Source: JAVBLT01 sp031553315 (lineage in GTDB: Bacteria; Verrucomicrobiota; Kiritimatiellia; RFP12; DVOR01). Taken from it: a stretch of DNA of 64,000 bases. The notes beneath the pieces were generated by a model. That model was not told the DNA's origin. It was given only the letters and a program-made list of their open reading frames with translations, and made no database searches. Where the stretch lies: contig JAVBLT010000007.1 in the NCBI GenBank assembly GCA_031553315.1, forward strand, positions 1-64,000, given 5' to 3'. A program made the translations under genes and the position numbers. Positions 54,495-63,300 of this stretch are shown here, piece after piece (position 1 is the stretch's first letter; each line of letters starts with the position of its first letter).

Positions 54495-55657
54495 CAAACG
54501 CCGCCACAGATAACCGCCCCGCCCCCGGGACCTTTGAAGTGTTGCACGAAGACCGCCTCACCGGCGCCCGCACAGGCCGCCTCTGGACGGCTCACGGCCC
54601 TATCGAAACCCCGCAGTTCATGCCCGTGGGCACCCAGGCCACCGTCAAAACCCTCGAATCCCGCGACCTTGAAGAGCTCGGCGCCCAGATCATCCTCGGC
54701 AACACCTACCACCTCATGCTCCGCCCCGGCAACGAAATCATGGAAGCCTGCGGCGGCCTCCATCAATTCATGAGCTGGGACAAACCCATTCTGACCGACA
54801 GCGGCGGCTTCCAGGTCTTCAGCCTTTCGGGCCTGCGTAAAATCAAGGACGACGGCGTCTACTTCCAATCGCATATCGACGGCCAGCGCTTCTTCATGGG
54901 GCCCAAGGAATCCATGAACGTTCAGCGCATCCTCGGATCCGACATCGCCATGTGCTTCGACGAATGCATCCCCTACCCCTGCACCGAAGACTACGCCCGC
55001 AACGCCGTGGACAAAACCCTCAAATGGGCCAAAACCTGCATCAGCGAGCCCCGCGCCCCCGGCCAGCTCGTCTTCGGCATCGTCCAGGGCAGCGAATGGG
55101 CCCACCTGCGCCAACACTGCGCCCAAGAGCTCACCGCCATGCGCAACGACGGCATGGACGGCTTCGCCATTGGCGGCGTCAGCGTCGGCGAGCCCGAGCC
55201 CTTCATCCTCAAAGGCATTGCCGACAGCATCCCCCACCTTCCCCGCGACCGCCCCCGCTACGTGATGGGCCTCGGCGACCTCTGGCAGATGAGCGAAGCC
55301 GTCGGCATGGGCGCCGACATGTTCGACTGCGTCATCCCCACCCGCAACGCCCGCAACGGCTCCGCCTTCACCCGCCGCGGCCCCTACCCCGTGAAAGCCG
55401 GGCAATGGAAAACCGACCTGCGCCCCATCGAAGAAGGCTGCGCCTGCCCCGCCTGCGCCACCTACAGCCGCGCCTACATCCGCCACCTGCTCAACGTAGG
55501 CGAGATCCTCGGCGTGCGCCTCATCACCCTTCACAACATCCACTGCTACCTCACCTTCATGCGAACCATGCGCGAAGCCATCAACGCCGATGCCTTCACC
55601 GAATGGCGCAAAGAAGCCACCTACAACCTCCGCACCCACCCCACACGCGGCCAATAA
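54491..55657 (+). CDS. tgt: Queuine/preQ1 tRNA-guanine transglycosylase
   Basis: The 388-residue enzyme exchanges guanine 34 in tRNAs with GUN anticodons for preQ1. Marks are ILTDSGGFQVFSL, FGIVQGS, GGVSVGEP and DCVIPTRNARNG with the nucleophilic aspartate. The zinc site is CACPAC...HNIHCYL. Translation starts at GTG 54491, overlapping the rsmE stop as GTGA. In many bacteria tgt precedes yajC-secDF, as here. Confidence 0.97.
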   Translation: MTNAATDNRPAPGTFEVLHEDRLTGARTGRLWTAHGPIETPQFMPVGTQATVKTLESRDLEELGAQIILGNTYHLMLRPGNEIMEACGGLHQFMSWDKPILTDSGGFQVFSLSGLRKIKDDGVYFQSHIDGQRFFMGPKESMNVQRILGSDIAMCFDECIPYPCTEDYARNAVDKTLKWAKTCISEPRAPGQLVFGIVQGSEWAHLRQHCAQELTAMRNDGMDGFAIGGVSVGEPEPFILKGIADSIPHLPRDRPRYVMGLGDLWQMSEAVGMGADMFDCVIPTRNARNGSAFTRRGPYPVKAGQWKTDLRPIEEGCACPACATYSRAYIRHLLNVGEILGVRLITLHNIHCYLTFMRTMREAINADAFTEWRKEATYNLRTHPTRGQ

Positions 55658-55669
55658 GGAACACCCCAC

Positions 55670-56068
55670 ATGAAATTCGCTCCCCTCTTCATCGCCCAGG
55701 CCGACGCCGCCGCCACCGCCCCGGTTGAAACAACCGAAGCCCAAGGCGTCCCCGCCGAAGGCGAAGCCGCCCCCGCGAAAGGCGCCGACCTGGGCATCAT
55801 GCCCATCCTCCTGCTCGGCTTCGGCCTCATGTACTTCATGATGATCCGCCCCCAGCAGCGCAAAGAAAAAGAACGCCAGAAAATGGTCAGCGAGCTGCGC
55901 GCCGGCAAACGCGTCTCCTTCGCAGGCGGCCTCATCGGCACCATCACCGAAGCCAAAGAAAAGACCTTCATCATCGAAATCGCCCCCCAGACCCGCATCG
56001 AAGTGGCCCGCGGCGCCGTCGCAGGCCCCGTCGACGAACCCACCCCCGAAGAACCCAAGAAAAGGTAA
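55670..56068 (+). CDS. yajC: Sec translocon accessory protein YajC
   Basis: The 132-residue protein has an Ala/Pro/Glu-rich N-terminal segment, one membrane helix (IMPILLLGFGLMYFMMI) followed by RPQQRKEKERQKM, and the YajC domain with VSFAGGLIGTITEAK. It associates with SecDF-SecYEG. The 40-residue N-terminal extension is longer than in E. coli. AAGGA precedes the ATG. Confidence 0.95.
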   Translation: MKFAPLFIAQADAAATAPVETTEAQGVPAEGEAAPAKGADLGIMPILLLGFGLMYFMMIRPQQRKEKERQKMVSELRAGKRVSFAGGLIGTITEAKEKTFIIEIAPQTRIEVARGAVAGPVDEPTPEEPKKR

Positions 56069-56071
56069 CCC

Positions 56072-56998
56072 ATGCACCGCGCAAACGGCACCCTCCTCAC
56101 CCACACCCGCGCCCTGCTCACAGCGGCGGCGCTCGGCTGTGCCGTTTGCGCACACGCCATCAACTTCTCCACCCCAGAAGTGATCGAAGCCCAGCACGCC
56201 ACCCTCCACATCACCCTCACCTTCGACCTCGACCGCCTCCAAAAAGAAATCCCCGATGCCGCCCTCGCCCGCGAAACCCTCGAAACCGCCCGCGAGGCCA
56301 CCCCCGGCATTCTCCGCGCCCAGCTCGCCAACCTCGGCGTGCCCAAAGAAAAAATCACCCTGCGCACCCTGCCCGGCGACCGTTTCCAGCTGCGCCTGGT
56401 TTCGCCGCCCTCACCCTATTTCGATGAGTCAATCGAGCTCCTCACCCTCCTTGCCGACCGCGCCAGCGCAAGCTTCCGCCTCGTGAGCGAAGACAGCGAA
56501 ACCCGCGCCCGGGCCCTCCTTGCCGCCACCAACGCCATCCCCCACCTCACCCGGTCCGCCACCCGCTCAGGCCGCCCCTGCTTCATCAACAACAAACCCC
56601 AGTGCGACCACACAGCCGAATTCGGCTTCACCCTCGAGCGCACCGCCGAAACAACCGAAACCGGCCAAACCGCCTACCTCCCCCACTTCCTCGAGGAAGC
56701 CACCCTCCTCACCGGAAAAGACATCGCCCAAGCCGCGTTCAGCAAAGACAACCTCGACCAAAACGGCATCAGCATCACCTTCAGGGAACCCAAAGCCTTT
56801 GCCCGCATCACCGCCGAAAACACAGGCCGCCGCCTCGCCATCCTTTCCGACGGAATCATTGTCTCCGCCCCCGCCATCCACGGCACAATCCCCAACGGCA
56901 GCGCCGAAATCACCGGCCGATTCAAAGAAAAAGAAGCCCGCGCCCTCGCCGCCCGCCTCAACGCCGCCGCCCTCCCCGCACCCCTTAAAACCCTATGA
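56072..56998 (+). CDS. Free-standing SecD periplasmic (P1) domain paralogue
   Basis: The 308-residue protein has a signal peptide (about 1-29) and no further membrane segment. Its body aligns with the large periplasmic domain of the SecDF protein encoded two genes downstream: EEATLLTGKDI against QRAVLLTGEKI, SITFREPKAFARIT against SMTFKTPEEFAKIT, IPNGSAEITG against IPNGKAEITG. It ends at LPAPLKTL, exactly where SecD (LPAPIKIL) passes into its second membrane helix. It should be a soluble or loosely bound periplasmic partner of translocation. I do not know a described protein of this form. Confidence 0.85.
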   Translation: MHRANGTLLTHTRALLTAAALGCAVCAHAINFSTPEVIEAQHATLHITLTFDLDRLQKEIPDAALARETLETAREATPGILRAQLANLGVPKEKITLRTLPGDRFQLRLVSPPSPYFDESIELLTLLADRASASFRLVSEDSETRARALLAATNAIPHLTRSATRSGRPCFINNKPQCDHTAEFGFTLERTAETTETGQTAYLPHFLEEATLLTGKDIAQAAFSKDNLDQNGISITFREPKAFARITAENTGRRLAILSDGIIVSAPAIHGTIPNGSAEITGRFKEKEARALAARLNAAALPAPLKTL

Positions 56999-57381
56999 GC
57001 GCCGCCCGAAAAGAGAAAAAGCCCCTCCTCCAAGCCGCCACCCTGCTGCTGGCGTGCGTGTTTTCCCTTTCGCTCCACACCGGCACGTTTTTGCGCCATG
57101 CGCCCGAAGAACCGGCTGAAAAAACAGGCGTATCCGAAGAGCAGCCCCTCCAAACCGGCGCCTGCGGCCTGCCCCCCGGCGACCTCGTCATCGTCGCGGC
57201 CACCCACACCGGCGGCGCCAATCCACCGCCCCATGCGCCCCCCTGCTTTCAAAAATCCGCCCTTCCGGCCATCGTCGACCGGCACACCCTCCTCGACCGC
57301 GCCCCACCCCTTGAAAGAACCCTCCCCGTGCCGATCGAAACGCTCGTGACCAACCGCACCGGAGGCGCCCCTCCCCGCTGA
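56995..57381 (+). CDS. Small membrane-anchored or exported protein of unknown function
   Basis: This 128-residue frame starts with ATGA overlap on the previous gene. It has one hydrophobic stretch (PLLQAATLLLACVFSLSL) near the N-terminus and a Pro-rich remainder with three cysteines. No family was recognised. Its place between the SecD-like gene and secDF suggests a link to translocation, but low complexity and base bias mean it could be poorly constrained. Confidence 0.55.
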   Translation: MSAARKEKKPLLQAATLLLACVFSLSLHTGTFLRHAPEEPAEKTGVSEEQPLQTGACGLPPGDLVIVAATHTGGANPPPHAPPCFQKSALPAIVDRHTLLDRAPPLERTLPVPIETLVTNRTGGAPPR

Positions 57382-57451
57382 AAAACACCCCGACAGCCCT
57401 TTTCAACCCATTCACTTTTCAACCCTTAAACAGAACAACCGGAGTATACAC

Positions 57452-60052
57452 ATGAAAGTCAGCACCCTTTGGAGATGGTTAACCCTTCTCTTCCTTTGCG
57501 CATTCTCAACCTACGTGACCTGGCCCCCCAAAGAAAAAATCCGCCTCGGCCTCGACCTTCAGGGCGGCACCAGCTTCACCGTGGTCATCGACCAGGAGCG
57601 CCTCGCCGAAAACATCCGCAACACCGAAGGCGGCGCCAACCTCAGCGATGCCGACGTGGCCGCCCGCATCAAAGAAATCATGACCGACGCCGACCAGCGC
57701 ACCCTCGAAGTGCTCCGTAACCGCATCGACGCGCTCGGCACCCAGGAACCCGTCATCGCCGCCGGCCAGAACCACCAGATCCTCATCCAGATCCCCGGCG
57801 CCGACGCCGTGCAGGCACAGGCCGCCGAAGACAGCATCAAAAGCGCCGCCTTCCTCACCTTCCGCCTCGTGCACAGGGAAAGCGCCGCCGAGGCCGACAA
57901 GCTCCTCTCCGGCAACACCCCCATCGAAGGCTACACCCGCTCCACCACCACCAAAGGCCAGCGCTGCCTCGTGCGCGACGACACCTACGCCCAGCTCCAG
58001 AAAGACCCCGCCTACGCCGGCCGCCTCGGCCGCACCGGCACCCCCGGCACCTCCTACGAGCTCATGTTCGAAAAAGCCAAAGAGAAGAGCATCGAAGGCA
58101 AACCCGCCTTCCTCCCCTTCTTCATTCAGCGCGCCGTGCTCCTCACCGGTGAAAAAATCAGCAAGGCCGACGTGCAGGCCGACCAGTTCGGCAAAGTCGG
58201 CGTGTCGATGACCTTCAAGACCCCCGAAGAATTCGCCAAAATCACCGCCGACTACAAACCCTACGGCAACCGCAACAAAAACAGCCCCACCGGCCGCCAG
58301 CTCGCCATCATCCTCGACGACCTCGTCTACTCCGCCCCCGTCATCAACAGCGAAATCCCCAACGGCAAAGCCGAAATCACCGGCAACTTCAGCTGGACCG
58401 AAGCCGTCGTCCTGCGCAACGTCCTCAACGCCGGCTCCCTCCCCGCCCCCATCAAGATCCTCGCCAAGAGCTCCGTCTCCCCCACGCTCGGCGTAGACGC
58501 GATCCAGAAAGGCGTTCGCGCCGGCGTCATCGGCGTGGGCCTCGTGCTCATCTTCATGGTCATCTACTACACCTACTGCGGCGTGGTGGCCGACATCGCC
58601 CTCCTCCTCAACGCCTTCCTCTGGCCCGCCGGCATGATCATCGCCAGCAGCCTGCTCAGCGTGTTCATTAAAGACGCCGGCATGAGCACCAACCTCATCC
58701 AGCTGCCCGTGCTCACCCTGCCCGGCATCGCAGGCCTCGTGCTCTCCGTGGGCATGGCGGTCGACGCCAACGTGCTGATCTTCGAGCGCATGCGCGAAGA
58801 ATTCAAAACCGGCAAGACCGCCCGCGCCGCCGTCGCCGCCGGCTACAACCGCGCCTACCTCGCCATCCTCGATTCCAACCTCACCACCCTCATCGTGGGC
58901 GCCATCCTCTTCGTGTTCGGGTCAGGCCCCATCCGCGGCTTCGCCGTCACCCTCTGCGGCGGCATCATCATCAGCATGTTCACCGCCCTCGTGGTGACGC
59001 GCCTCATCTTCGACCGCTTCACACCCGAATCGCGCGTGAAGCCCTACAAGATGCTCCAGCTCATCCCCGGCACCGTCAACTTCGACTTCTTCAAATACGC
59101 CAAACCCTGCATGATCGCCTCCGCCGCCATCATCGCCCTCACCCTCGCCGTCTTCGGCTACAAAGCCGTGAAGAACCCCAACGCCGTCTTCGCCGTCGAC
59201 TTCTCCGGCGGCATCACCATGACCTTCGACGGCGCCAAAGGCGACATCCCCGCCGACGATAACGCCGCCATCCAGAAGCTCGTTACCGACGGCGCCGGCG
59301 CCACCGACGCCATCGTCCAGCAGCAGCGCGTGGATCTCGAAGGCAAAGCCGAATACAGCCTCAGCATCAAGACCAGCACCATGACCGTGAAAAACGCCGA
59401 CGGCAAAGAAGTCGACACCGCCCTCGTCGTCACCCGCCTCCTCCAGGAGAAATACCCCGACCTCGGCATCCAGCTCCAGAGCCAGGAAGCCATCGGTTCC
59501 CAAGTCGGCGCCAGCCTCAAGAAAGATGCCGCCCTCGCCCTGCTCCTCTCGCTCGTGGGCATCATCATCTACATCAAAGTGCGCTTCGAATTCGGCTTCG
59601 GCTTTGGCGGCGTCGTCGGTCTCGCTCACGACGCCCTCATCACCCTGGGCCTCTTCACCATCCTCGGCAAGCAAGTCAGCCTCACCACCGTCGCCGGCCT
59701 GCTCACCGTCGTCGGCTATTCGATCAACGACACCATCGTGATCTTCGACCGCATCCGTGAAGACATGCGCAAAGACGTCAAAACCCCCTTCCAGGAGCTC
59801 GTCAACCGCGCCATGAACCAGACCCTCAGCCGCACCATCCTCACCACCGCCTCCACCCTGCTCACCGTGGCCGCCCTCTACTTCCTCGGCGGCGAGGCAT
59901 TGAAGGATTTCTCCTTCATCCTCCTCATCGGCATGCTGGTCGGCACCTACTCCACCCTCTTCATCGCCACCCCGCTCATGGTCTACTGGTACCGGGGTGA
60001 ACGGCCCAAAGCCGTCGTTGATACCGGAGCGCCCAAGACCTCCGTCTACTGA
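57452..60052 (+). CDS. secDF: Protein translocase subunit SecDF (fusion)
   Basis: The 866-residue fusion drives late protein export with the ion gradient. The SecD half has a first helix, DLQGGTSFTVVID, a large P1 domain (to about residue 340) and five helices with PGIAGLVLSVGMAVDANVLI. The SecF half has VDFSGGITMTFD, its periplasmic loop and five helices with VAGLLTVVGYSINDTIVIFD. The transmembrane Asp residues in these segments are the proton or sodium path in known SecDF. GGAG lies seven bases before the ATG. A terminator follows. Confidence 0.97.
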   Translation: MKVSTLWRWLTLLFLCAFSTYVTWPPKEKIRLGLDLQGGTSFTVVIDQERLAENIRNTEGGANLSDADVAARIKEIMTDADQRTLEVLRNRIDALGTQEPVIAAGQNHQILIQIPGADAVQAQAAEDSIKSAAFLTFRLVHRESAAEADKLLSGNTPIEGYTRSTTTKGQRCLVRDDTYAQLQKDPAYAGRLGRTGTPGTSYELMFEKAKEKSIEGKPAFLPFFIQRAVLLTGEKISKADVQADQFGKVGVSMTFKTPEEFAKITADYKPYGNRNKNSPTGRQLAIILDDLVYSAPVINSEIPNGKAEITGNFSWTEAVVLRNVLNAGSLPAPIKILAKSSVSPTLGVDAIQKGVRAGVIGVGLVLIFMVIYYTYCGVVADIALLLNAFLWPAGMIIASSLLSVFIKDAGMSTNLIQLPVLTLPGIAGLVLSVGMAVDANVLIFERMREEFKTGKTARAAVAAGYNRAYLAILDSNLTTLIVGAILFVFGSGPIRGFAVTLCGGIIISMFTALVVTRLIFDRFTPESRVKPYKMLQLIPGTVNFDFFKYAKPCMIASAAIIALTLAVFGYKAVKNPNAVFAVDFSGGITMTFDGAKGDIPADDNAAIQKLVTDGAGATDAIVQQQRVDLEGKAEYSLSIKTSTMTVKNADGKEVDTALVVTRLLQEKYPDLGIQLQSQEAIGSQVGASLKKDAALALLLSLVGIIIYIKVRFEFGFGFGGVVGLAHDALITLGLFTILGKQVSLTTVAGLLTVVGYSINDTIVIFDRIREDMRKDVKTPFQELVNRAMNQTLSRTILTTASTLLTVAALYFLGGEALKDFSFILLIGMLVGTYSTLFIATPLMVYWYRGERPKAVVDTGAPKTSVY

Positions 60053-60074
60053 GCGTAATCCGCACTCACACCGG

Positions 60075-60107
60075 AAGGCGTTCCCGCAAGGGAGCGCCTT
60101 TTTCTTT
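60075..60107 (+). terminator. Rho-independent terminator after secDF
   Basis: AAGGCG-T-TCCC and GGGA-G-CGCCTT pair around GCAA, followed by TTTTTCTTT, 22 bases after the stop. Confidence 0.9.
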
Positions 60108-60231
60108 ACCGGTATCCCTGAAAAATTCCAAGCGCCAACCCGCACGATTTTTATGGTAAATTCATTTCAATCAAAGGGTTGTAATGACTGAACGTTCTGT
60201 TTGATTTTTTTGCCCTTCACGCATTTTGATG

Positions 60232-60260
60232 TTGTCAAGAGCAAAACAGGGTAGTATTTT
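60232..60260 (+). promoter_or_regulatory. Promoter of the giant surface protein gene
   Basis: TTGTCA (60232-60237) and TATTTT (60255-60260) are 17 bases apart, about 45 bases before the ATG. The region is AT-rich compared with its surroundings. Confidence 0.6.
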
Positions 60261-60305
60261 AAGCGTGTAGCCACAACTGCACACCCCAGCGAAAGGAATA
60301 TCCGC

Positions 60306-63300
60306 ATGAGAATCAACCACTCCCTGTGCATCGCCTGCGCGGCGGTCTTTTTTGCCGCCTCGGCCATGGCCGAACTGCCGGCGACCGATGAAAACGGCCT
60401 CCCCTTGGAGAGCAACTACGCCAAAATCGTCTCACGCGCCGCCGGCACCGGCGCCGTGAACGAGACCCAAAGCGCCTGGATCAACTACACCAGCAACTCC
60501 AACCCCGGCAACGGCATCACCTTCAGAAGCGGAACCACCCTCTTCCACGGCAAGCTCAGCACCGGCGCCTTCACCGGAACCCCCGCCGTGGAAACCTTCA
60601 CCCCCGGAAACGGCCAGATGATCATCTCCAACTCCCCCGTCAACGCCGCCTCCCTCTGGTTCGCCTCCGGCCGCTGGCGGCTCGACCGCGCCTCCAACAT
60701 CGCCAACGCCGGCGCCCTCTACCTCTGCGGCGGGCAAATCTGGTTCAACGGCAGCGACCAAACCTACGCCAACCCCTTTTTCCTCGGCGCCACCCGGTAC
60801 ACCGAAAACAACCCCTACAACAGGGCCGCCCTCCGCATGGATCACAACTCCACCTTCACCGCCCCCACCACCATTCTCGAGCCTGCGAAAATCACCTTCG
60901 CCAACAGCAGAACCCTTACCCTCGCCGAGCTCACCGGCCCCGGCGACCTCGCCCTCGCCACCCAAACCGGAAACAACACCTTGCAGCTCAACGGCGTCGA
61001 CGGCTACACCGGCACCATTTCCGTGAGCAACGCCGTCACGCTCGCCCTGGGGCCCTCCGTGCCCGTGCCCAACCTCACGCTGGCCGGCGGTTCGCTCAAA
61101 GTCACCGCGCCGCTGACCCTCGGCGCCCGGACCACCGCCGAGGCCGACTCCACCTTCAACCTCTCGTCCATCGCCCCGGGCAACACAGAGGCCGCCCTGA
61201 CAGTCCCCGCCGGCGCCACCCTCACCCTCGGCGCGGAGCTCACGCTCAACCTCGCCGCGCCGACCTCCCTGCCCGCGACCTACAAAATCTTCGCCTTCGA
61301 CCCCGCCGCAACCGTAACGGGCTGGAGCGCGGAGAACCTGCGCGTGCTCATCGGCGGCGCCACCCCTGCCATTGATTCCGCCGTGTTCAACGCCGACGGT
61401 TCCATCACCCTGGGCAGCCCCGTTTCCTTCACCCCCCCCTCCGCCGACTGGACCTCAAAAGACCTCCCCGAACAGGCCCTCACCCTCACCAACGTGACCA
61501 GCACCATCGGTTTCGGCCTCAACTCCACCTTTATCCAGACCCTTAACGGAAAAGACTCCATCGTGGCCCAGGCCGCCGGCACGACCGGCACCCCCAGCCT
61601 CTTCGGCCTGCACCCCTACGGCTACGGCACCGGCGCCCCCGCAACGCGCGACATCTGGCTCAAAGCCTCCGGCGGATCCTACAGCCTCATCGTCGGCGGC
61701 TGCGAAAACAACTGGCAGAACAACCAGTTCTCTCCCATCGACGGCAGTATCCTCGTGGAGCTCGGCGGCACGGCCACCGCCGACAACATCGTCGGCGGCT
61801 CCTACAAAGGCGGCAACGGCGGCGGCAGCGGCAACGGCGGCGTGACGGGCAACATCGGCGTGGTCATTAAAGACCAGGCCCTCGTCACCGGATCCATCGT
61901 CGGCGGCGGCACCAGCGCCCACAACCAGATCCCCGTGATCACCGGCAGCGTGGCGGTGCGCATCGAAAACCTCCAGAGCGACAACACCGGCGCCAAGCTC
62001 GACAACAATCTCCCCGTCGGCTTCATCTTCGGCGGAAGCGCCTGGACGGCCAACAACCGCTCCGGCACCATCGTTGAAGGCGAGACCGCCGTCACGGTCG
62101 ACCTCAGCCCCACCGCCGAGGGCACCTTCGCCAAAACCCTCGTGGGCGGCAGCTACACCAGCTTTCTTCTTGCCAAGCCCGCCGCATTCACCGCCTCCTC
62201 CGTGGGCAGCGCCGCCATCGCCGTGAGCGCCCCCGCCGCCGTCACCTTCACCGCCCCCATCTACGGCGGCGGCTACTCAAACCTGGAAGTGCCCAGCGCC
62301 GTGCTCGGCAACACCAGCGTGACCCTCAACGGCGGCACCTACACCTCCTCCATCGTCGCGGGCGGCGCCAACACCGGAGCCAGCGTCGGCGGCGACGCCA
62401 CGCTGATCCTCAACGGCGGCACCTTCACCGGAGCCGCGCTCAAAGCGAGCGAAGGCGGCGCCACCATCGCGGGTACACCCCGCCTCGTCATCGGCGGCGC
62501 CATCGACCTGACCGCGGCCACAGTCACAGGCTTCACCGCCGTCACCGTCAAACCCGCCGGCGCGCTCAAAGGCTACACCGCCACCGCCGGTCAGACCGTG
62601 ACCCTCGAAGGCGGCGCCCTCGAAGCCTTCACCTGCTCGGGCGCCACCCTCACCGCCACCAACACCTTCGCCACCGCCGGCGCCGTGGCCCTCACAACCG
62701 GCACCCTGAACCTGCCCCTTCCCGAAGCGGGAGCCCCCTTCATCGCCAACGCCGGCGACCTCACCTTCGGCGAAGGCTTCACCGTTGAAATCGGCGATCT
62801 TCCCCCGGGCGAATACCCCTTCGCGGGCAACACCGGCGGCACCGTCGGCGGCGCCCCCGTTTTGACCCGCCACGGCACCGCCCTCGACCCCGGCGCCTAC
62901 ACCCTCGAAACCGAGGCCGACGGTTCCCTCACCCTCGCCTTCAGCGGCGGGCACCCCTACTCGCTGGGCTGGTCCACCGGCATCTCCGCCTGGAAACACT
63001 CCGAAACCGACCCCGACCCCGGCTACATGTGGCCCGTGCTCGTCGACCGCCAGCCCACCGCCACCACCGCCGCCTTCCAGAATAACGACACCGCCTTCTT
63101 CCTGGCCAGCGCCACCGTCCCCATCGAAGGCACCGTCGAACCCGCGCTCACCGTCATCGCCCCCGGCGAAGGCGGCAGCGTCACCCTCAGCGGCGGCGCC
63201 ATCGGCGGCAGCGGCGGCCTCACCGTCGAAAGCGGGCTCGCCGCCACAGACCGCGCCCACACCTACACCGGCGTGACCGACCTCCGCGAAGGCGCCACCC

